Shown: positions 26,084 to 35,755 of the stretch, in pieces
Position numbering within the stretch: the stretch's first letter is position 1
How the letters are laid out: the number at the start of each line of letters is the position of its first letter
Assembly: GCA_016212515.1 (NCBI GenBank)
Contig: JACRFZ010000078.1
Location: 1-64,000, forward strand
DNA from: Candidatus Melainabacteria bacterium
GTDB lineage: Bacteria; Cyanobacteriota; Vampirovibrionia; Obscuribacterales; Obscuribacteraceae
Reading direction: 5' to 3'
Length of the DNA: 64,000 nt
Notes under the pieces: generated by a model
The model's database searches: none
What the model saw: only the letters and a program-made list of their open reading frames with translations
Told to the model about the DNA's origin: nothing
Program-made: the position numbers and the translations under genes

Positions 26084-27992
26084 TGGTCTGTCTGTTCGCT
26101 CTTTCCAGAAGGGTCGGTCTACCTATGTTTACCACACTCACACCAAGGTTACTCTCCAGATCTCTGGCATAACGCTCGGCTGTTTCCGGATCGGAGCCAG
26201 TGCCGATGAATACTTTGGAAAAGGGATGAGCTTTCTTGAGGTAGATTAGACCATCTACCAGAGTTTCAGGCAGAATTTTCACCGTCAAAACCACGTCATG
26301 ATTGCGGAAGCTAGGTGCTATCTGCTGTGAGACTACTCTCTGAAGCAATTCGTGCATCATTCCGCGCCTGGCAGACTCTTCTTCGGCGTGGAAAATGATC
26401 ACTTCTTTAGGACCCGGCTCCTCTTGCTCCAGAAGTTTAATGAGCATTGTCGCCAGACTTCTAGCTTTGGCTCCGCCGGTGCAGAGCACGAAGGTCGGCA
26501 GGTCTTCGGGAATCTCTTCTTGATTTGTGAATTTACCCATACCGAGGCGCAGATCGGGCAGTTCGCGCAAGCGACCTTCCAGTACGCCCATGCGGTAGAA
26601 ACTCATAATGATGATAATCACGCCCAGAATCTGGAAGCCCAGGGAGCGGGCTCCTTCCGCCGAGAAGAGCAAGATTACTTCGCAAGCAAAGAGACTGACC
26701 AGACCGACAATGGGTGGTACTGGTAGCTTAAGACCGCGAATGGTCACGGTCAAGCGGCTCTTGAAGGGGGCGCGCTCTACTTTGAGCGGCATACGCACTC
26801 TCAGCATGATTACACCCAGGCAGAATGAGCACATTACTGCCAGGAAGGCCATACCGTAGACCTGACCGAGGTTATCCACCTGTCCGGGCAAGATGCAAAT
26901 CATGAAGGCGCATACTGCCATGAAGCTTAGACAAACGAAAGGATAGCCCTGCAAGAGGGGGTATTTATCAGCCCATCGGCGCAGAATGAAGGCAGGCAGG
27001 TTGCCTTGTTTGGCCATTGTGGTGCAAAGACCGATACAGCCCACATAGGCTGTGTTGACGGCCGCAAAGAGCACCAGGGCGGCATCCACCACCAGGATAA
27101 AGAGCAAGGTCTTGCCCCCTTCCACAAAGGCCAGTCCGCTAAGTAAGCTGTTTTTGAAATCATGGAGTTGAGTGGCGTCCATGAGGGCCAGGCAGAGGAA
27201 AGAAGTGAGCGGAGCAGTCAGCCCTACCAGGAGGACGACGCAGAGATAAATCTGTTTGAGAGTGCGCCAGGTGGGCGTCTTTAATTGTTCGACTATCTGC
27301 GCGGCTGATTCAAAGCCCGTGATACCCAGAAAAGCCGCCGCAAAGCCGTGCACAAAGTGCTCGGGGCGAATGCTTGCATAGCAGGTGTAGAAGTTGCTGA
27401 GATTGACCTGCTTTTCAAAAAGCATAATCACTCCCTTTACATCCATAAAAAGTAGCAGGGAGAAATGGAAGAGAGCAATAAGAAAAACAATCATGGCCGG
27501 CTCTTTGATGCCGATGATGTTGAGCAGACCAAAGACTACGACGGGAGCGATCGCCGTCACCACGATGCTCGATATAGGCCAGTTCATGATGTTATCGATA
27601 GAATCGATGTAAAAGGCGCCGGAAAGAGCACTGACGGCAGCAGTAGCCAGATAGGAAAGGATGGTCAGAGCCCCGACGAAAATTGCAAAGCGCTTACCTA
27701 TGGTCTGCAAAACCATAATGTAAGCACCGCCGTTGAAGGGGCTGACGGCACAACCTTCTTCGTAGGTGGCTTTGAAGAACCACATTAGCAAGCAAACCAC
27801 AAGAATGATGGCGGGTGCGGCAAAGCCCACCAGGGGTAGGATGACGCCGGTGGTATAGAAGACCGAGGTACCGATGTCGGCTCCGACGATGGCTGCTGCC
27901 AACCACCAGGAGAGCAGAGAATCACCGTGGTTAGAGCCCTTGACCGTCTGCCTCACATCTTGAGAGGTGACGAGATGTTCCCCTTGAGTCAC
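26076..27992 (-). CDS. APC-family permease with cytoplasmic C-terminal domain
   Basis: The 638-residue product has about twelve hydrophobic helices between residues 25 and 470 and the APC-superfamily start region (GADIGTSVFYTTG, FNGGAYIM, GFAAAFLGITGFESAAQ), fitting an amino-acid or cation/amino-acid transporter. Residues about 500-630 form a soluble alpha/beta tail (TFVLCTGGAKARS, KEVIIFHAEEES, KVFIGTGSDPETAE) resembling a universal-stress-like regulatory domain. The start is GTG at 27992 behind an AGG. It is co-transcribed with the LRR gene, whose GTG overlaps its stop. The transported substrate cannot be told. Confidence 0.88.
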   Translation of the reverse strand: MTQGEHLVTSQDVRQTVKGSNHGDSLLSWWLAAAIVGADIGTSVFYTTGVILPLVGFAAPAIILVVCLLMWFFKATYEEGCAVSPFNGGAYIMVLQTIGKRFAIFVGALTILSYLATAAVSALSGAFYIDSIDNIMNWPISSIVVTAIAPVVVFGLLNIIGIKEPAMIVFLIALFHFSLLLFMDVKGVIMLFEKQVNLSNFYTCYASIRPEHFVHGFAAAFLGITGFESAAQIVEQLKTPTWRTLKQIYLCVVLLVGLTAPLTSFLCLALMDATQLHDFKNSLLSGLAFVEGGKTLLFILVVDAALVLFAAVNTAYVGCIGLCTTMAKQGNLPAFILRRWADKYPLLQGYPFVCLSFMAVCAFMICILPGQVDNLGQVYGMAFLAVMCSFCLGVIMLRVRMPLKVERAPFKSRLTVTIRGLKLPVPPIVGLVSLFACEVILLFSAEGARSLGFQILGVIIIIMSFYRMGVLEGRLRELPDLRLGMGKFTNQEEIPEDLPTFVLCTGGAKARSLATMLIKLLEQEEPGPKEVIIFHAEEESARRGMMHELLQRVVSQQIAPSFRNHDVVLTVKILPETLVDGLIYLKKAHPFSKVFIGTGSDPETAERYARDLESNLGVSVVNIGRPTLLERANRQTSA

Positions 27993-28255
27993 ATGCTACC
28001 TATTGCTTTGAAAGATACGTTCTGCTTCATTCTGCTTCATTTAAACCGCTTGCCATCTTTTCAGGGCTGCCTTTTAATGCCGTGCAAATGCCAATTATCG
28101 CCTGAAAACCGCCCGATAATCTATAGGCTCATAAGCTACTACATCTTCGGTTACCGTCAACAGCCTTACTACTTAAAGCACTTTTCTGATATCTTTTCGC
28201 AATACGTTTATAGTAGCGTGGCTAACGCCTCTCAGGTCTGGAGATAATAGTCAAG

Positions 28256-30010
28256 ATGAAAACTGCTGCCCAAAGCCAACAAGCGCCGATGTCGGTCAAC
28301 TTGCCCCAAGCCCTTGCCGCTTCCGTCGAAAAAGTCCTGGAAACATGGAAGGCGTCTGGTAGGGTTTCCGCCCTGTGGCAAAAAGACAGCGCAGTGTGGA
28401 CCGGTAAGGATGAAGCAAAGTGGTTGGACTGGCTTGGCTTGCCTGTTTCAGAAATGGAAAAGGTAGAGCAGTATGAAACGTTCGCCCAGGAGATTAAATC
28501 GTCCGGATTTACCGATGTTTTGCTTCTAGGGATGGGTGGTTCCAGCCTGGCGCCGGAAGTCTTTTCCGTTACCTACGGACCTGCCCCCGGCTATCCGCGC
28601 CTGCATATTCTGGATTCCACCGACCCACAGCAAATTGCCCACGTGCAGGCTGGTCTTGATACCAAGAAAACTTTATTTGTAGTGGCCAGCAAGTCGGGCA
28701 GCACGCTTGAACCTTCCATCTTCATGAAACATTTTCTGGAGAGGGCAAAGACTGAGCTGGGCGACAATTTCGGCAGTCATTTTGTGGCCATCACCGATCC
28801 TGGTTCCAAACTGGAAGCGGAAGCCCGCGCTCTTAATTTTAGAAAGATCTTCCATGGCTTACCGGGAGTGGGCGGGCGTTATTCAGCCCTTTCACCCTTC
28901 GGCGTGGTGCCCATGTGCCTGCTCGGCATGGATGTGCGGCAGTTTCTGCAGATAGCGGCCGACATGGCCGAAGCTTGTAAGCTTCCCGGAGCGGATAACC
29001 CCGGTCTTTATCTGGGTGCCGTCATGGGCGAAGCCAACCTGGTCGGCAGGGATAAGCTGACGATTTTCACCAGTCCGTCTATCTATGATTTCGGTGCCTG
29101 GTTGGAACAACTTGTGGCCGAATCCACCGGTAAAGTCGGCAAGGCTATCATTCCGGTTGACCAGGAATTACCCGGTGCCATGGAACTTTACGGTAAGGAC
29201 CGCTTGTTTGTTTTCGTTAAACTGGCCGGCGATAAAACCGACCATGGTTTGCAAAACGAGGCAATCGAGAAATTTCTCTCAACCGCTGAAGGTGCCGGTC
29301 ATCCTGTCATAACCATTACATTGAAAGACAAATTGCACCTGGCCGGTGAGTTCTTTCGCTTCGAGATGGCCACTGCCGTTGCTGGTGCCATCATGGGCAT
29401 CAACCCCTTCGATCAACCCGATGTGGAAGCCAGCAAAATAGAGACCAGAGAGCTTACCGATGCCTATGAAAAGACAGGCAAGCTGCCAGCGGAGGAGCCG
29501 TTCTTCACGGCCGGTCAGATTGAGCTGTATAGCTCCGTAGAGAATGCCGAGGCCATTACCGGCGGTGCCAAGCAGAAGAACTTGAGCGGCATGCTTGCCT
29601 CTCACTTGCAGCGTTTGAATAGCGGCGATTATTTTGCGTTGCTTGCCTATCTGTTTATGGATCACAATGAAATTGAATCGACGCTCTTTAAACTGCGCAT
29701 GGCCGTTCGTGATAAAAAACACGTGGCCACCTGTCTGGGCTTTGGTCCTCGCTTTCTGCATTCCACAGGTCAGGCCTATAAAGGCGGACCAAACAGCGGT
29801 GTTTTCCTGCAAGTCACCGCCGATGATGCTAAAGATTTGCCTGTACCGGGAGCCCGCTATACTTTCGGCGCAGTCAAAGCTGCTCAAGCACGCGGAGATT
29901 TCAGAGTACTTCTCGATCGCAAGCGCCGTGCCTTGCGTGTTCACATCAAGGGCGATCTGAAAGCTGGGCTTGAGAGCCTCAATGCCGCGATGCTGGAAGC
30001 ACTTTCCTAG
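28256..30010 (+). CDS. pgi: glucose-6-phosphate isomerase
   Basis: The 584-residue protein interconverts glucose-6-phosphate and fructose-6-phosphate. It shows LLLGMGGSSLAPEVF, SKSGSTLEPS (the phosphate-binding SIS motif), GGRYSALSPFG and the C-terminal FLHSTGQAYKGGP region with the catalytic Lys. Length and style match the phosphoglucose isomerase half of the transaldolase-isomerase fusions rather than the E. coli form, but here there is no transaldolase domain. The start has GGAG about a dozen bases upstream. The gene is divergent from the APC/LRR operon and converges with the POT transporter, whose stop is only 3 bp away. Confidence 0.95.
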   Translation: MKTAAQSQQAPMSVNLPQALAASVEKVLETWKASGRVSALWQKDSAVWTGKDEAKWLDWLGLPVSEMEKVEQYETFAQEIKSSGFTDVLLLGMGGSSLAPEVFSVTYGPAPGYPRLHILDSTDPQQIAHVQAGLDTKKTLFVVASKSGSTLEPSIFMKHFLERAKTELGDNFGSHFVAITDPGSKLEAEARALNFRKIFHGLPGVGGRYSALSPFGVVPMCLLGMDVRQFLQIAADMAEACKLPGADNPGLYLGAVMGEANLVGRDKLTIFTSPSIYDFGAWLEQLVAESTGKVGKAIIPVDQELPGAMELYGKDRLFVFVKLAGDKTDHGLQNEAIEKFLSTAEGAGHPVITITLKDKLHLAGEFFRFEMATAVAGAIMGINPFDQPDVEASKIETRELTDAYEKTGKLPAEEPFFTAGQIELYSSVENAEAITGGAKQKNLSGMLASHLQRLNSGDYFALLAYLFMDHNEIESTLFKLRMAVRDKKHVATCLGFGPRFLHSTGQAYKGGPNSGVFLQVTADDAKDLPVPGARYTFGAVKAAQARGDFRVLLDRKRRALRVHIKGDLKAGLESLNAAMLEALS

Positions 30011-30013
30011 AAC

Positions 30014-31363
30014 TCATTTGACATCGCCCATTAGTTTCTTGATGGATGGCGTAAGTAACGCTAATACGGCACTGGCGGCAAGGGCTGCCAGGGCCATGGC
30101 GCCGAAGAGAAAGACCATAGATTGGGGATCTTCTTTGAAATGGCCGGAGTAATGTCCGGCCAGTTTGTTGCCGATGGCCGTGGAAATGAACCAGGCTCCC
30201 ATGGTTAAGCTCTGGAAAGCTCTGGGGGCAAGCTTTGTCACGGTGGAAAGCCCCACCGGCGAGAGGCAGAGTTCGCCAAGAGTCTCAGTGAAATAGACAG
30301 CCACAAGGAAGAGCGGACTGACCTTGCCCTGGGCCGTCAGCATAGCTGCCGGCACCATGAAGGCGATGCCAAGCCCCAGAAACATCAGACCCAGGGCAAA
30401 TTTAGCCGGACTGGAAGGGGCTTTCGTGCCCAATTTGATCCAGATATAGCTGAAGATGGGAGCCAGAATAATGACATCGGCGGCTTGCAGTGATTGCAGG
30501 TAGCTGGCTTCGAATTTGAAACCGAGGAAGGTGTTGTTGGTGAGGCGCTCGGCAAACAAGTTGAGAGATGATCCGCCCTGCTCGAAAATCGACCAGAAGA
30601 GCACGTTGAAGACGAAGAGGCAGGCGATGGCGCCTAGTTTCTTCCATTCGTCTACGGTCAACTTGATTTTTGCGGCCGGCTCTTCCGAATTCTCCTCACT
30701 CTTGCCGCTGCGTTCACCCACGGCATCGAGAATTTTGTATTGAATTAGAAGATGAAAAAGCCCCAGGCACATACCCACACCGGCTGCGGCGAAGCCGAAA
30801 TGCCAACTCAGCTCCGGAGAGAGTCCAAAGGATTTGAGCACTCCCTTAAAGTGGTCGGACTGGGCCAGGTAACCGCAAGCAAAAGGAGCAAGAGTGGCTC
30901 CAATGTTGATGCCCATATAGAAGATGGAAAAACCTGAATCTCGGCGCGGGTCTCCCGGTGGGTAGAGTTTTCCAACCATGGTAGAAATATTTGGTTTTAG
31001 AAAGCCTGTTCCCATCACAATCAAGACCAGCCCTGTGAAAAAGGCATAGGTGGACGGAAAGGCCATGGTGAAATGACCGAGGGCGATGATGATGCCGCCG
31101 ATTAAAATTGCCCGGCGGGGACCCAGGAAGTGATCGGCCAGGAGACCGCCGAAAATGGAAACCAGATAGACACTGGCCGTATAGTTTCCGTAAATCTCGG
31201 AAGACTTTTCCACGGAGAAGCCAAGACCACCATTAGCCAGGCTGGCAGTCATGTAAAGCACCAGGATGGCACGCATGCCGTAGTAGCTGAAACGTTCCCA
31301 GAGTTCAGTGAAGAACAGTACGGAAAGACCCGGTGGATGACCTGGAATAAGCCCCTGGTACAT
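30014..31363 (-). CDS. POT/PTR proton-coupled oligopeptide transporter
   Basis: The 449-residue protein has the POT signature FFTELWERFSYYGMRA (ExxERFxYYG) and a dozen or so membrane helices, with the second signature region GFLKPNISTMVG (residues about 120-131). These transporters import di- and tripeptides with protons. ATG at 31363 follows AAGGAG at good spacing. The gene stands alone on the minus strand, with its 3' end 3 bp from pgi. Confidence 0.93.
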   Translation of the reverse strand: MYQGLIPGHPPGLSVLFFTELWERFSYYGMRAILVLYMTASLANGGLGFSVEKSSEIYGNYTASVYLVSIFGGLLADHFLGPRRAILIGGIIIALGHFTMAFPSTYAFFTGLVLIVMGTGFLKPNISTMVGKLYPPGDPRRDSGFSIFYMGINIGATLAPFACGYLAQSDHFKGVLKSFGLSPELSWHFGFAAAGVGMCLGLFHLLIQYKILDAVGERSGKSEENSEEPAAKIKLTVDEWKKLGAIACLFVFNVLFWSIFEQGGSSLNLFAERLTNNTFLGFKFEASYLQSLQAADVIILAPIFSYIWIKLGTKAPSSPAKFALGLMFLGLGIAFMVPAAMLTAQGKVSPLFLVAVYFTETLGELCLSPVGLSTVTKLAPRAFQSLTMGAWFISTAIGNKLAGHYSGHFKEDPQSMVFLFGAMALAALAASAVLALLTPSIKKLMGDVK

Positions 31364-31557
31364 TTGACTCCTTCTTGAAAATTGGTTGCCTAAGCAAAAG
31401 ACTGCTTTTCTATCACTTTGCCGATTGACTTAAGTACTACAATCAGGTTGTGATCATAGAATGCTCCTAAGTTTTACCAGATTCCGGTAGGCAATTAAGT
31501 CATTCCGGGTGCAAAATGAAAGATTGTCGGCCAGCCAGTTAGGATTAAAGCAGCTAT

Positions 31558-33342
31558 ATGGATATGGAGCCGAAGAACTTTAAGGAGCCCGCTGAGAATA
31601 TCGCGGCGGAAGCGCCGCGCTTACATGAAGTCAAGGACGAGAGCCCGCAGGTGCCGGCACAGAAGAACACCAGCCGTTCCCTGGCAGATACGCTTCGGCT
31701 AACGAAAAGTCGTATTTTACCGCCAGTAGATGCGCCGCCCCGTACGCTCCTGCCTCGACGCCTGGCCGCCCATGCCATCGATGCCTGTGTAATTGCTCTG
31801 GTTTGCACTGGCATCTATTTGCTGGTGGGTATCTCCCAGGATCTAAATAGCCGCCGCTCTCTGGCTTCGGTACTGGCCTATTTCAGCGGTCTCTCCAGCG
31901 ACTTTGCCAGTGGCTTCTTCACTATTGACGCCGTCTTTGCCGGCTTACTTGCTGTTTTCTTGTTGAGTTTGATCAATGCCGTCTTTCCGGGTTGTATTTC
32001 CATTCTGGCTTTCTTTGCGCTGCTTGCCAGTGCCGGTGACTTCAGTGTCGACGACCTGTCGCCCCGCCATTATCTCTTCGTGCAAATTGTTTTCCTGCTC
32101 TGTCCGCTTACCTACAACGTAGTTTTGCAGAAGAAATTCCACACGACCATTGGCAAATGGCTTATGGGGTTGGGTTTAAATCTATACAGCGAAGACGGCG
32201 GCAGGTTGAAGTCTGAGCCTGGTTGGTTGAATTTGATGGCTCGCGAAGTGCTTCGTATGCTCTATATCGATTTCGTTGTGCCCTGGTGGTATCCACTCAG
32301 CTTTGCCTTCAAGTGGAAGAGAGCCGAGCGAATGCTCTACGACCGTCTTGCTCTCACCGGCGTTGTCGAGGAAGTTGTTGATAAAGAGCCGGGGCAGTCG
32401 GCATTCTACCGTAAACGTGCAGGGCTTGTGCTTTTCACCGCTGGTGGTGCCATGCTCAGCCTCATTTATCTTGGCGTCTTACAGGAACCAGTGCACCTGG
32501 CTCTTAATAAAATCTATTTGAAAATAGCCAAGATTGCCGATCCTAAGCTTTATACGGAAGGCTTGATCCGTTCCATTGTTTATCATGATCAATCTTATTA
32601 TCAGAGCAAAGGGGATCTGACTGCCATCAGCTCTGACATTGATCAACTCACCAGGGTGCTTTCCGTCATGAAGTCCAGACAGGTGGATGAGCGCAGGCGT
32701 TGTCGTCTAAATTTGGCCCTGGCTTTACTCTATGAAACCAGAGCCCTTTCCGGATCTTCCGAGCGTTTGAGCAAAAGCGATAATCTAGCTGCGGCTGCCA
32801 ATTTCGAGACCTATGTGGAAATCAAAGACCGCAGTGGCTTACCTGTTGAAGACAAGACCCTCAATCTTGATAAGGATTGGCATGTGTCAAGTATTCTCTA
32901 TCAGATGTCCGAACTCTATTTACGTCTCGAGCGCTATGAAGATGCCGTCAAAATAGCGGAGCGCGCTCTCGCCTCTAAGGATACAAAAGATTCTGTCAGA
33001 CCCTTTCTATATTATGTGGAAGTGCGCGCCTACGAGAAGTTAGATGACAAGGCAAAAATGATCACGACCCTGGAGCGCTTGCGGAACTTATACAAGCAAG
33101 AGCTTGATACTGCTCTTGGCTCGAAAGGCGGCCGACAGGTCGTACCCGTTTATCAAGACCTTTTTCAAACCAGGCTGAGGCTCACTAAACTGTATATGGA
33201 ACAGAACCGGCGCCTCGATGCCAGGAAGGAAGTGGAAGCGGCCCGTTCGCTGCATATAAAGATGGCGGATGAACTGGGTGAGTCCTTTAAGGTGTACAGT
33301 AAAGAATTAGATGAGTTTCTTTCTCGACTGAAGGCAGGCTAA
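31558..33342 (+). CDS. RDD-domain membrane protein with TPR-like tail
   Basis: The 594-residue product has a charged N-terminal 60 residues, an RDD domain from about 63 to 265 (LPRRLAAHAIDACVIAL start, then helices near 75-95, 115-140, 140-160, 175-195), another helix at about 285-305 (VLFTAGGAMLSLIYLGVL), and a helical C-terminal part with TPR-like pairs (SSILYQMSELYLRLERYEDAVKIAERAL). The tail probably faces outward or inward as a binding platform. The following gene is 9 bp downstream, so the two form an operon. Function is unknown. Confidence 0.82.
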   Translation: MDMEPKNFKEPAENIAAEAPRLHEVKDESPQVPAQKNTSRSLADTLRLTKSRILPPVDAPPRTLLPRRLAAHAIDACVIALVCTGIYLLVGISQDLNSRRSLASVLAYFSGLSSDFASGFFTIDAVFAGLLAVFLLSLINAVFPGCISILAFFALLASAGDFSVDDLSPRHYLFVQIVFLLCPLTYNVVLQKKFHTTIGKWLMGLGLNLYSEDGGRLKSEPGWLNLMAREVLRMLYIDFVVPWWYPLSFAFKWKRAERMLYDRLALTGVVEEVVDKEPGQSAFYRKRAGLVLFTAGGAMLSLIYLGVLQEPVHLALNKIYLKIAKIADPKLYTEGLIRSIVYHDQSYYQSKGDLTAISSDIDQLTRVLSVMKSRQVDERRRCRLNLALALLYETRALSGSSERLSKSDNLAAAANFETYVEIKDRSGLPVEDKTLNLDKDWHVSSILYQMSELYLRLERYEDAVKIAERALASKDTKDSVRPFLYYVEVRAYEKLDDKAKMITTLERLRNLYKQELDTALGSKGGRQVVPVYQDLFQTRLRLTKLYMEQNRRLDARKEVEAARSLHIKMADELGESFKVYSKELDEFLSRLKAG

Positions 33343-33351
33343 CTACAGACT

Positions 33352-33876
33352 GTGATATCGGCAAACCGAGAACATGGATTTTCTCTAGTAGCGGGGCCCA
33401 GGTCCAGAGCCGGATTCTTCCTGGTCTGGATTTTAATCAGTCTGGTCGTCGTATTCTTCACTCCCCGGAGCTTCTATGAGCGCCTGCAGCGTCTCACCAT
33501 GCTGGGGCTCTATGGGTGCGATTCTAAAGTCTATCTGGAATTGCTTGAAGGGCAGGAGGGTTTTCCGCCCATGGCGGGTCTGAGTGAGAGCCTCTACAAG
33601 GAGCGGCTGGCTGCTATGGTCAACAGACTGAAACTCAGTAAGCGTTACCGGGGAGAGTTCGATAAGACCACCGCCAGAACCGTTCTTTATATAGGTGTAC
33701 TGGCGGCAAAGTATAAGGACCGGCTAACAGCACGTTCCTACCTGCAGGAGTTTCTATCGGAACCGGCAGAGGTTCGCGACAGTGTTCTATATAGCCTGGA
33801 CTTCTGCAAAGAACTGCAGGGTTCACCGGCCTCCGTGAAGCTGTTGCTCGATCAGCAAGGCGAGCAGTCTAAGTAA
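33352..33876 (+). CDS. hypothetical single-pass membrane protein
   Basis: The 174-residue product starts at GTG 33352, nine bases after the RDD-TPR gene stop. One hydrophobic helix lies at about residues 22-40 (AGFFLVWILISLVVVFF), followed by a helical domain of about 130 residues. No family was recognised. Its tight spacing suggests it works with the RDD-TPR protein. Confidence 0.7.
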   Translation: MISANREHGFSLVAGPRSRAGFFLVWILISLVVVFFTPRSFYERLQRLTMLGLYGCDSKVYLELLEGQEGFPPMAGLSESLYKERLAAMVNRLKLSKRYRGEFDKTTARTVLYIGVLAAKYKDRLTARSYLQEFLSEPAEVRDSVLYSLDFCKELQGSPASVKLLLDQQGEQSK

Positions 33877-34341
33877 AAATGGCTCTCGGAGCCGTATGCC
33901 GCTAGCTAGAGCGCGAGCGGGCACTACCGGTGGTGCGTCGTGGGTGCCCGCCGGAAACGCTTAAGACTGGCTCCAGAAGCCAACTGTGTCTGATCTGTGT
34001 CGTATGTGTGGCGGAGTTGTGGCGACAAGATTTAAGGTTGCAAAGCGCCTGTTTGCGATCTGCGGCAAGTCTTGAATGCGCCTATTTGTCAGTGTCTCAG
34101 GGCTTTTGGAAAAAGCGGCCTGTGGTGAAAATACCACTTGCCAATTTGCATCGACGATTGTATTGTCATAGCACAAGGCAGATGCAACACACCGAAACGA
34201 ACGGTAAGTCCGCCAAGTAAACGAATATAGTCCCAAAAACAATCTAATTCTTCTGAAGACCCGTCACCGGAGTTCTTCCGAGGGCAGCTTGAAATTGCGC
34301 ATAACCCGCCCCTTTTAAATTAACCCCCAGAGGTAAACACC
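33877..34341. other. intergenic region with one long hairpin
   Basis: GCGGGCAC (33917-33924) pairs perfectly with GTGCCCGC (33944-33951) around a 19-base loop, about 40 bp past the preceding stop; there is no T-tract. The remaining bases up to 34341 hold only short frames on both strands with no ribosome binding site or protein-like composition. A GGTAA element lies about ten bases before the next ATG. Confidence 0.45.
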
Positions 34342-35448
34342 ATGGACAAGTCACACGGCCCCAAAGAGCATCACAAACATTCCGATAAGAATGGAGCGGA
34401 CGATGTAAATGCCGCGCACTTAGCCTGGGATCTCTGGAAGAGCAACGACCCCAAGGATTGGGATAAGGCTCTCGATATGAAAGACCATATCACTCGTCAC
34501 AATCCCAAGGCCTGGAAAAAGGCCATGAATGAAGTGGATGCCGAGGAAGATGCCCAGAAGCAAGCTAAAAAACAGCAGCAGCAGGCTGAAAGACAGCATC
34601 CCAGACGCAGGCACCAGGATGATGGCGGGCAAGAAGAGATCCATATCGACAGCGTCGACAAACTCTACGTCAAACCTGAGCAAATCCTGCCTAGCAAACC
34701 TGTGCCCGAGGCAAAATTACCCGAGCATCCAGGCTACGCTCCCTACAACAAATTCGCCCCGGAAACGCCGGCCAGTCCCGCCTATGACGCCGCCTACAAT
34801 CGTCCCAAGGCAGAGTTCTACGGTGTCGACCTGGGTATAGTCAAACTGGGTGTGAACAGCGACTATTCCCTGGAAGCCGGAGTCAACATCGGAGTAGCCA
34901 AAACCGATGTGCAGGTTGGTCTCAATAACCGCGTCGATGCTGAGTTCATGCCTATTGGCGGTCCCATTCATGCTAGAACCGGAGCCGGTATCGGTATCGA
35001 CAAGGACGGTTTGCACAGTGAAGTAGGCGCCGGCGCCAATTTCTTCGATGTGGTCAACGGTGATGCCGATTTCGGCGCTCGCCTCGGAAAAGACACCGGA
35101 GTAGACGGTGATGTACGAGGCAAGGTCTTCCCTGTGAACGTGCAGGCTGATGCCGGTGCCGGGGTTGGTCCCGATGGAGTCCGTGCCTATACCGGTGCCG
35201 ACGTCAACGTTCTAGACCAAGCCGGAGTTCATGCCGGTGGTCACGTGGCTCTCGATAAATACAATTCCGGCATGAGTGCCGGTGTCGGTGTGCAAGCCGG
35301 CGACAACAGCCTTGATTTCGGTCCCGCTATCTACAGCGACGGTAACAGCACTTTTCGTCCCGACGTTAATCTGAATGTCACCGACGAAGATAACGCAACC
35401 TTCTATCCCACTGGTGATAGAAGACGTGATTCGCGCCAAAAGCAATAA
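34342..35448 (+). CDS. hypothetical Gly/Asp-rich protein
   Basis: A 368-residue protein without signal peptide. Residues 1-110 are charged and helical, rich in His, Lys, Gln and Asp with a poly-Gln/Lys patch; residues 110-160 are Pro-rich. From about 160 to 345 short strand-like segments of 10-15 residues with Gly-Val-Gly, Ala-Gly-Ala and Asp-Gly turns repeat (for example GAGIGIDKDGLHSEVGAGAN and VQADAGAGVGPDGVRAYTGAD), which may form a beta-solenoid or beta-barrel-like surface. No family was recognised. Its last codons (CAA AAG CAA TAA) are part of the first of four tandem repeats that follow. Confidence 0.75.
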   Translation: MDKSHGPKEHHKHSDKNGADDVNAAHLAWDLWKSNDPKDWDKALDMKDHITRHNPKAWKKAMNEVDAEEDAQKQAKKQQQQAERQHPRRRHQDDGGQEEIHIDSVDKLYVKPEQILPSKPVPEAKLPEHPGYAPYNKFAPETPASPAYDAAYNRPKAEFYGVDLGIVKLGVNSDYSLEAGVNIGVAKTDVQVGLNNRVDAEFMPIGGPIHARTGAGIGIDKDGLHSEVGAGANFFDVVNGDADFGARLGKDTGVDGDVRGKVFPVNVQADAGAGVGPDGVRAYTGADVNVLDQAGVHAGGHVALDKYNSGMSAGVGVQAGDNSLDFGPAIYSDGNSTFRPDVNLNVTDEDNATFYPTGDRRRDSRQKQ

Positions 35449-35755
35449 AGGTACCACGGGGGTGGCAGGGTAGGCAGCCGGGTCAAACCGGCTGCGTTAC
35501 TCCCCCGAAAGTGGAAGACAAAAGCATTAAAAGTACCTCGGGGGTGGCAGGGTAGGCAGCCGGTTCGCCGGCTGCGTTACTCCCCCGAAAGTGGAAGAGA
35601 CAAGCATTAAAAGTACCACGGGGGTGGCAGGGTAGGCAGCCGGTTTAAACCGGCTGCGTTACTCCCCCGAAGAGGAAGTGAAAAGCAATAAAGGTACCAC
35701 GGGGGTGGCAGGGTAGGCAGCCGAGTCAAATCGGCTGCGTTACTCTTTTTGCTGT
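35438..35755. repeat. four tandem ~81-bp hairpin repeats
   Basis: Units begin at 35438, 35520, 35600 and 35681 (lengths 82, 80, 81 and a shorter last one). Each reads GTACCACGGGGGTGGCAGGG, then TAG, then an 8-bp stem GCAGCCGG/CCGGCTGC, then GTTACTCCCCCGAA. The CGGGGG and CCCCCG arms can close an outer stem. Loops differ (GTCAAA, TTCG, TTTAAA, GTCAAA), and in unit 4 the stem is GCAGCCGA/TCGGCTGC, a paired change. Unit 4 lacks the C-rich arm and ends in TTTTT, a plausible terminator. Units overlap the stop codons of the convergent genes on both sides. Confidence 0.95.

Noticed and set aside
27927..28247. 106-codon plus-strand ORF upstream of pgi
   Set aside because: Overlaps the permease start in antisense and the pgi leader; no start signal.
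33930..34242. Short ORFs on both strands in the intergenic region
   Set aside because: Both are about 95 codons, mutually overlapping, Cys/Arg-rich, with no start signals.
35438..35755. Regular repeats as a CRISPR array
   Set aside because: Units are adjacent copies without unique spacers, only about four, and the variation lies in hairpin loops; no cas genes are in the window.
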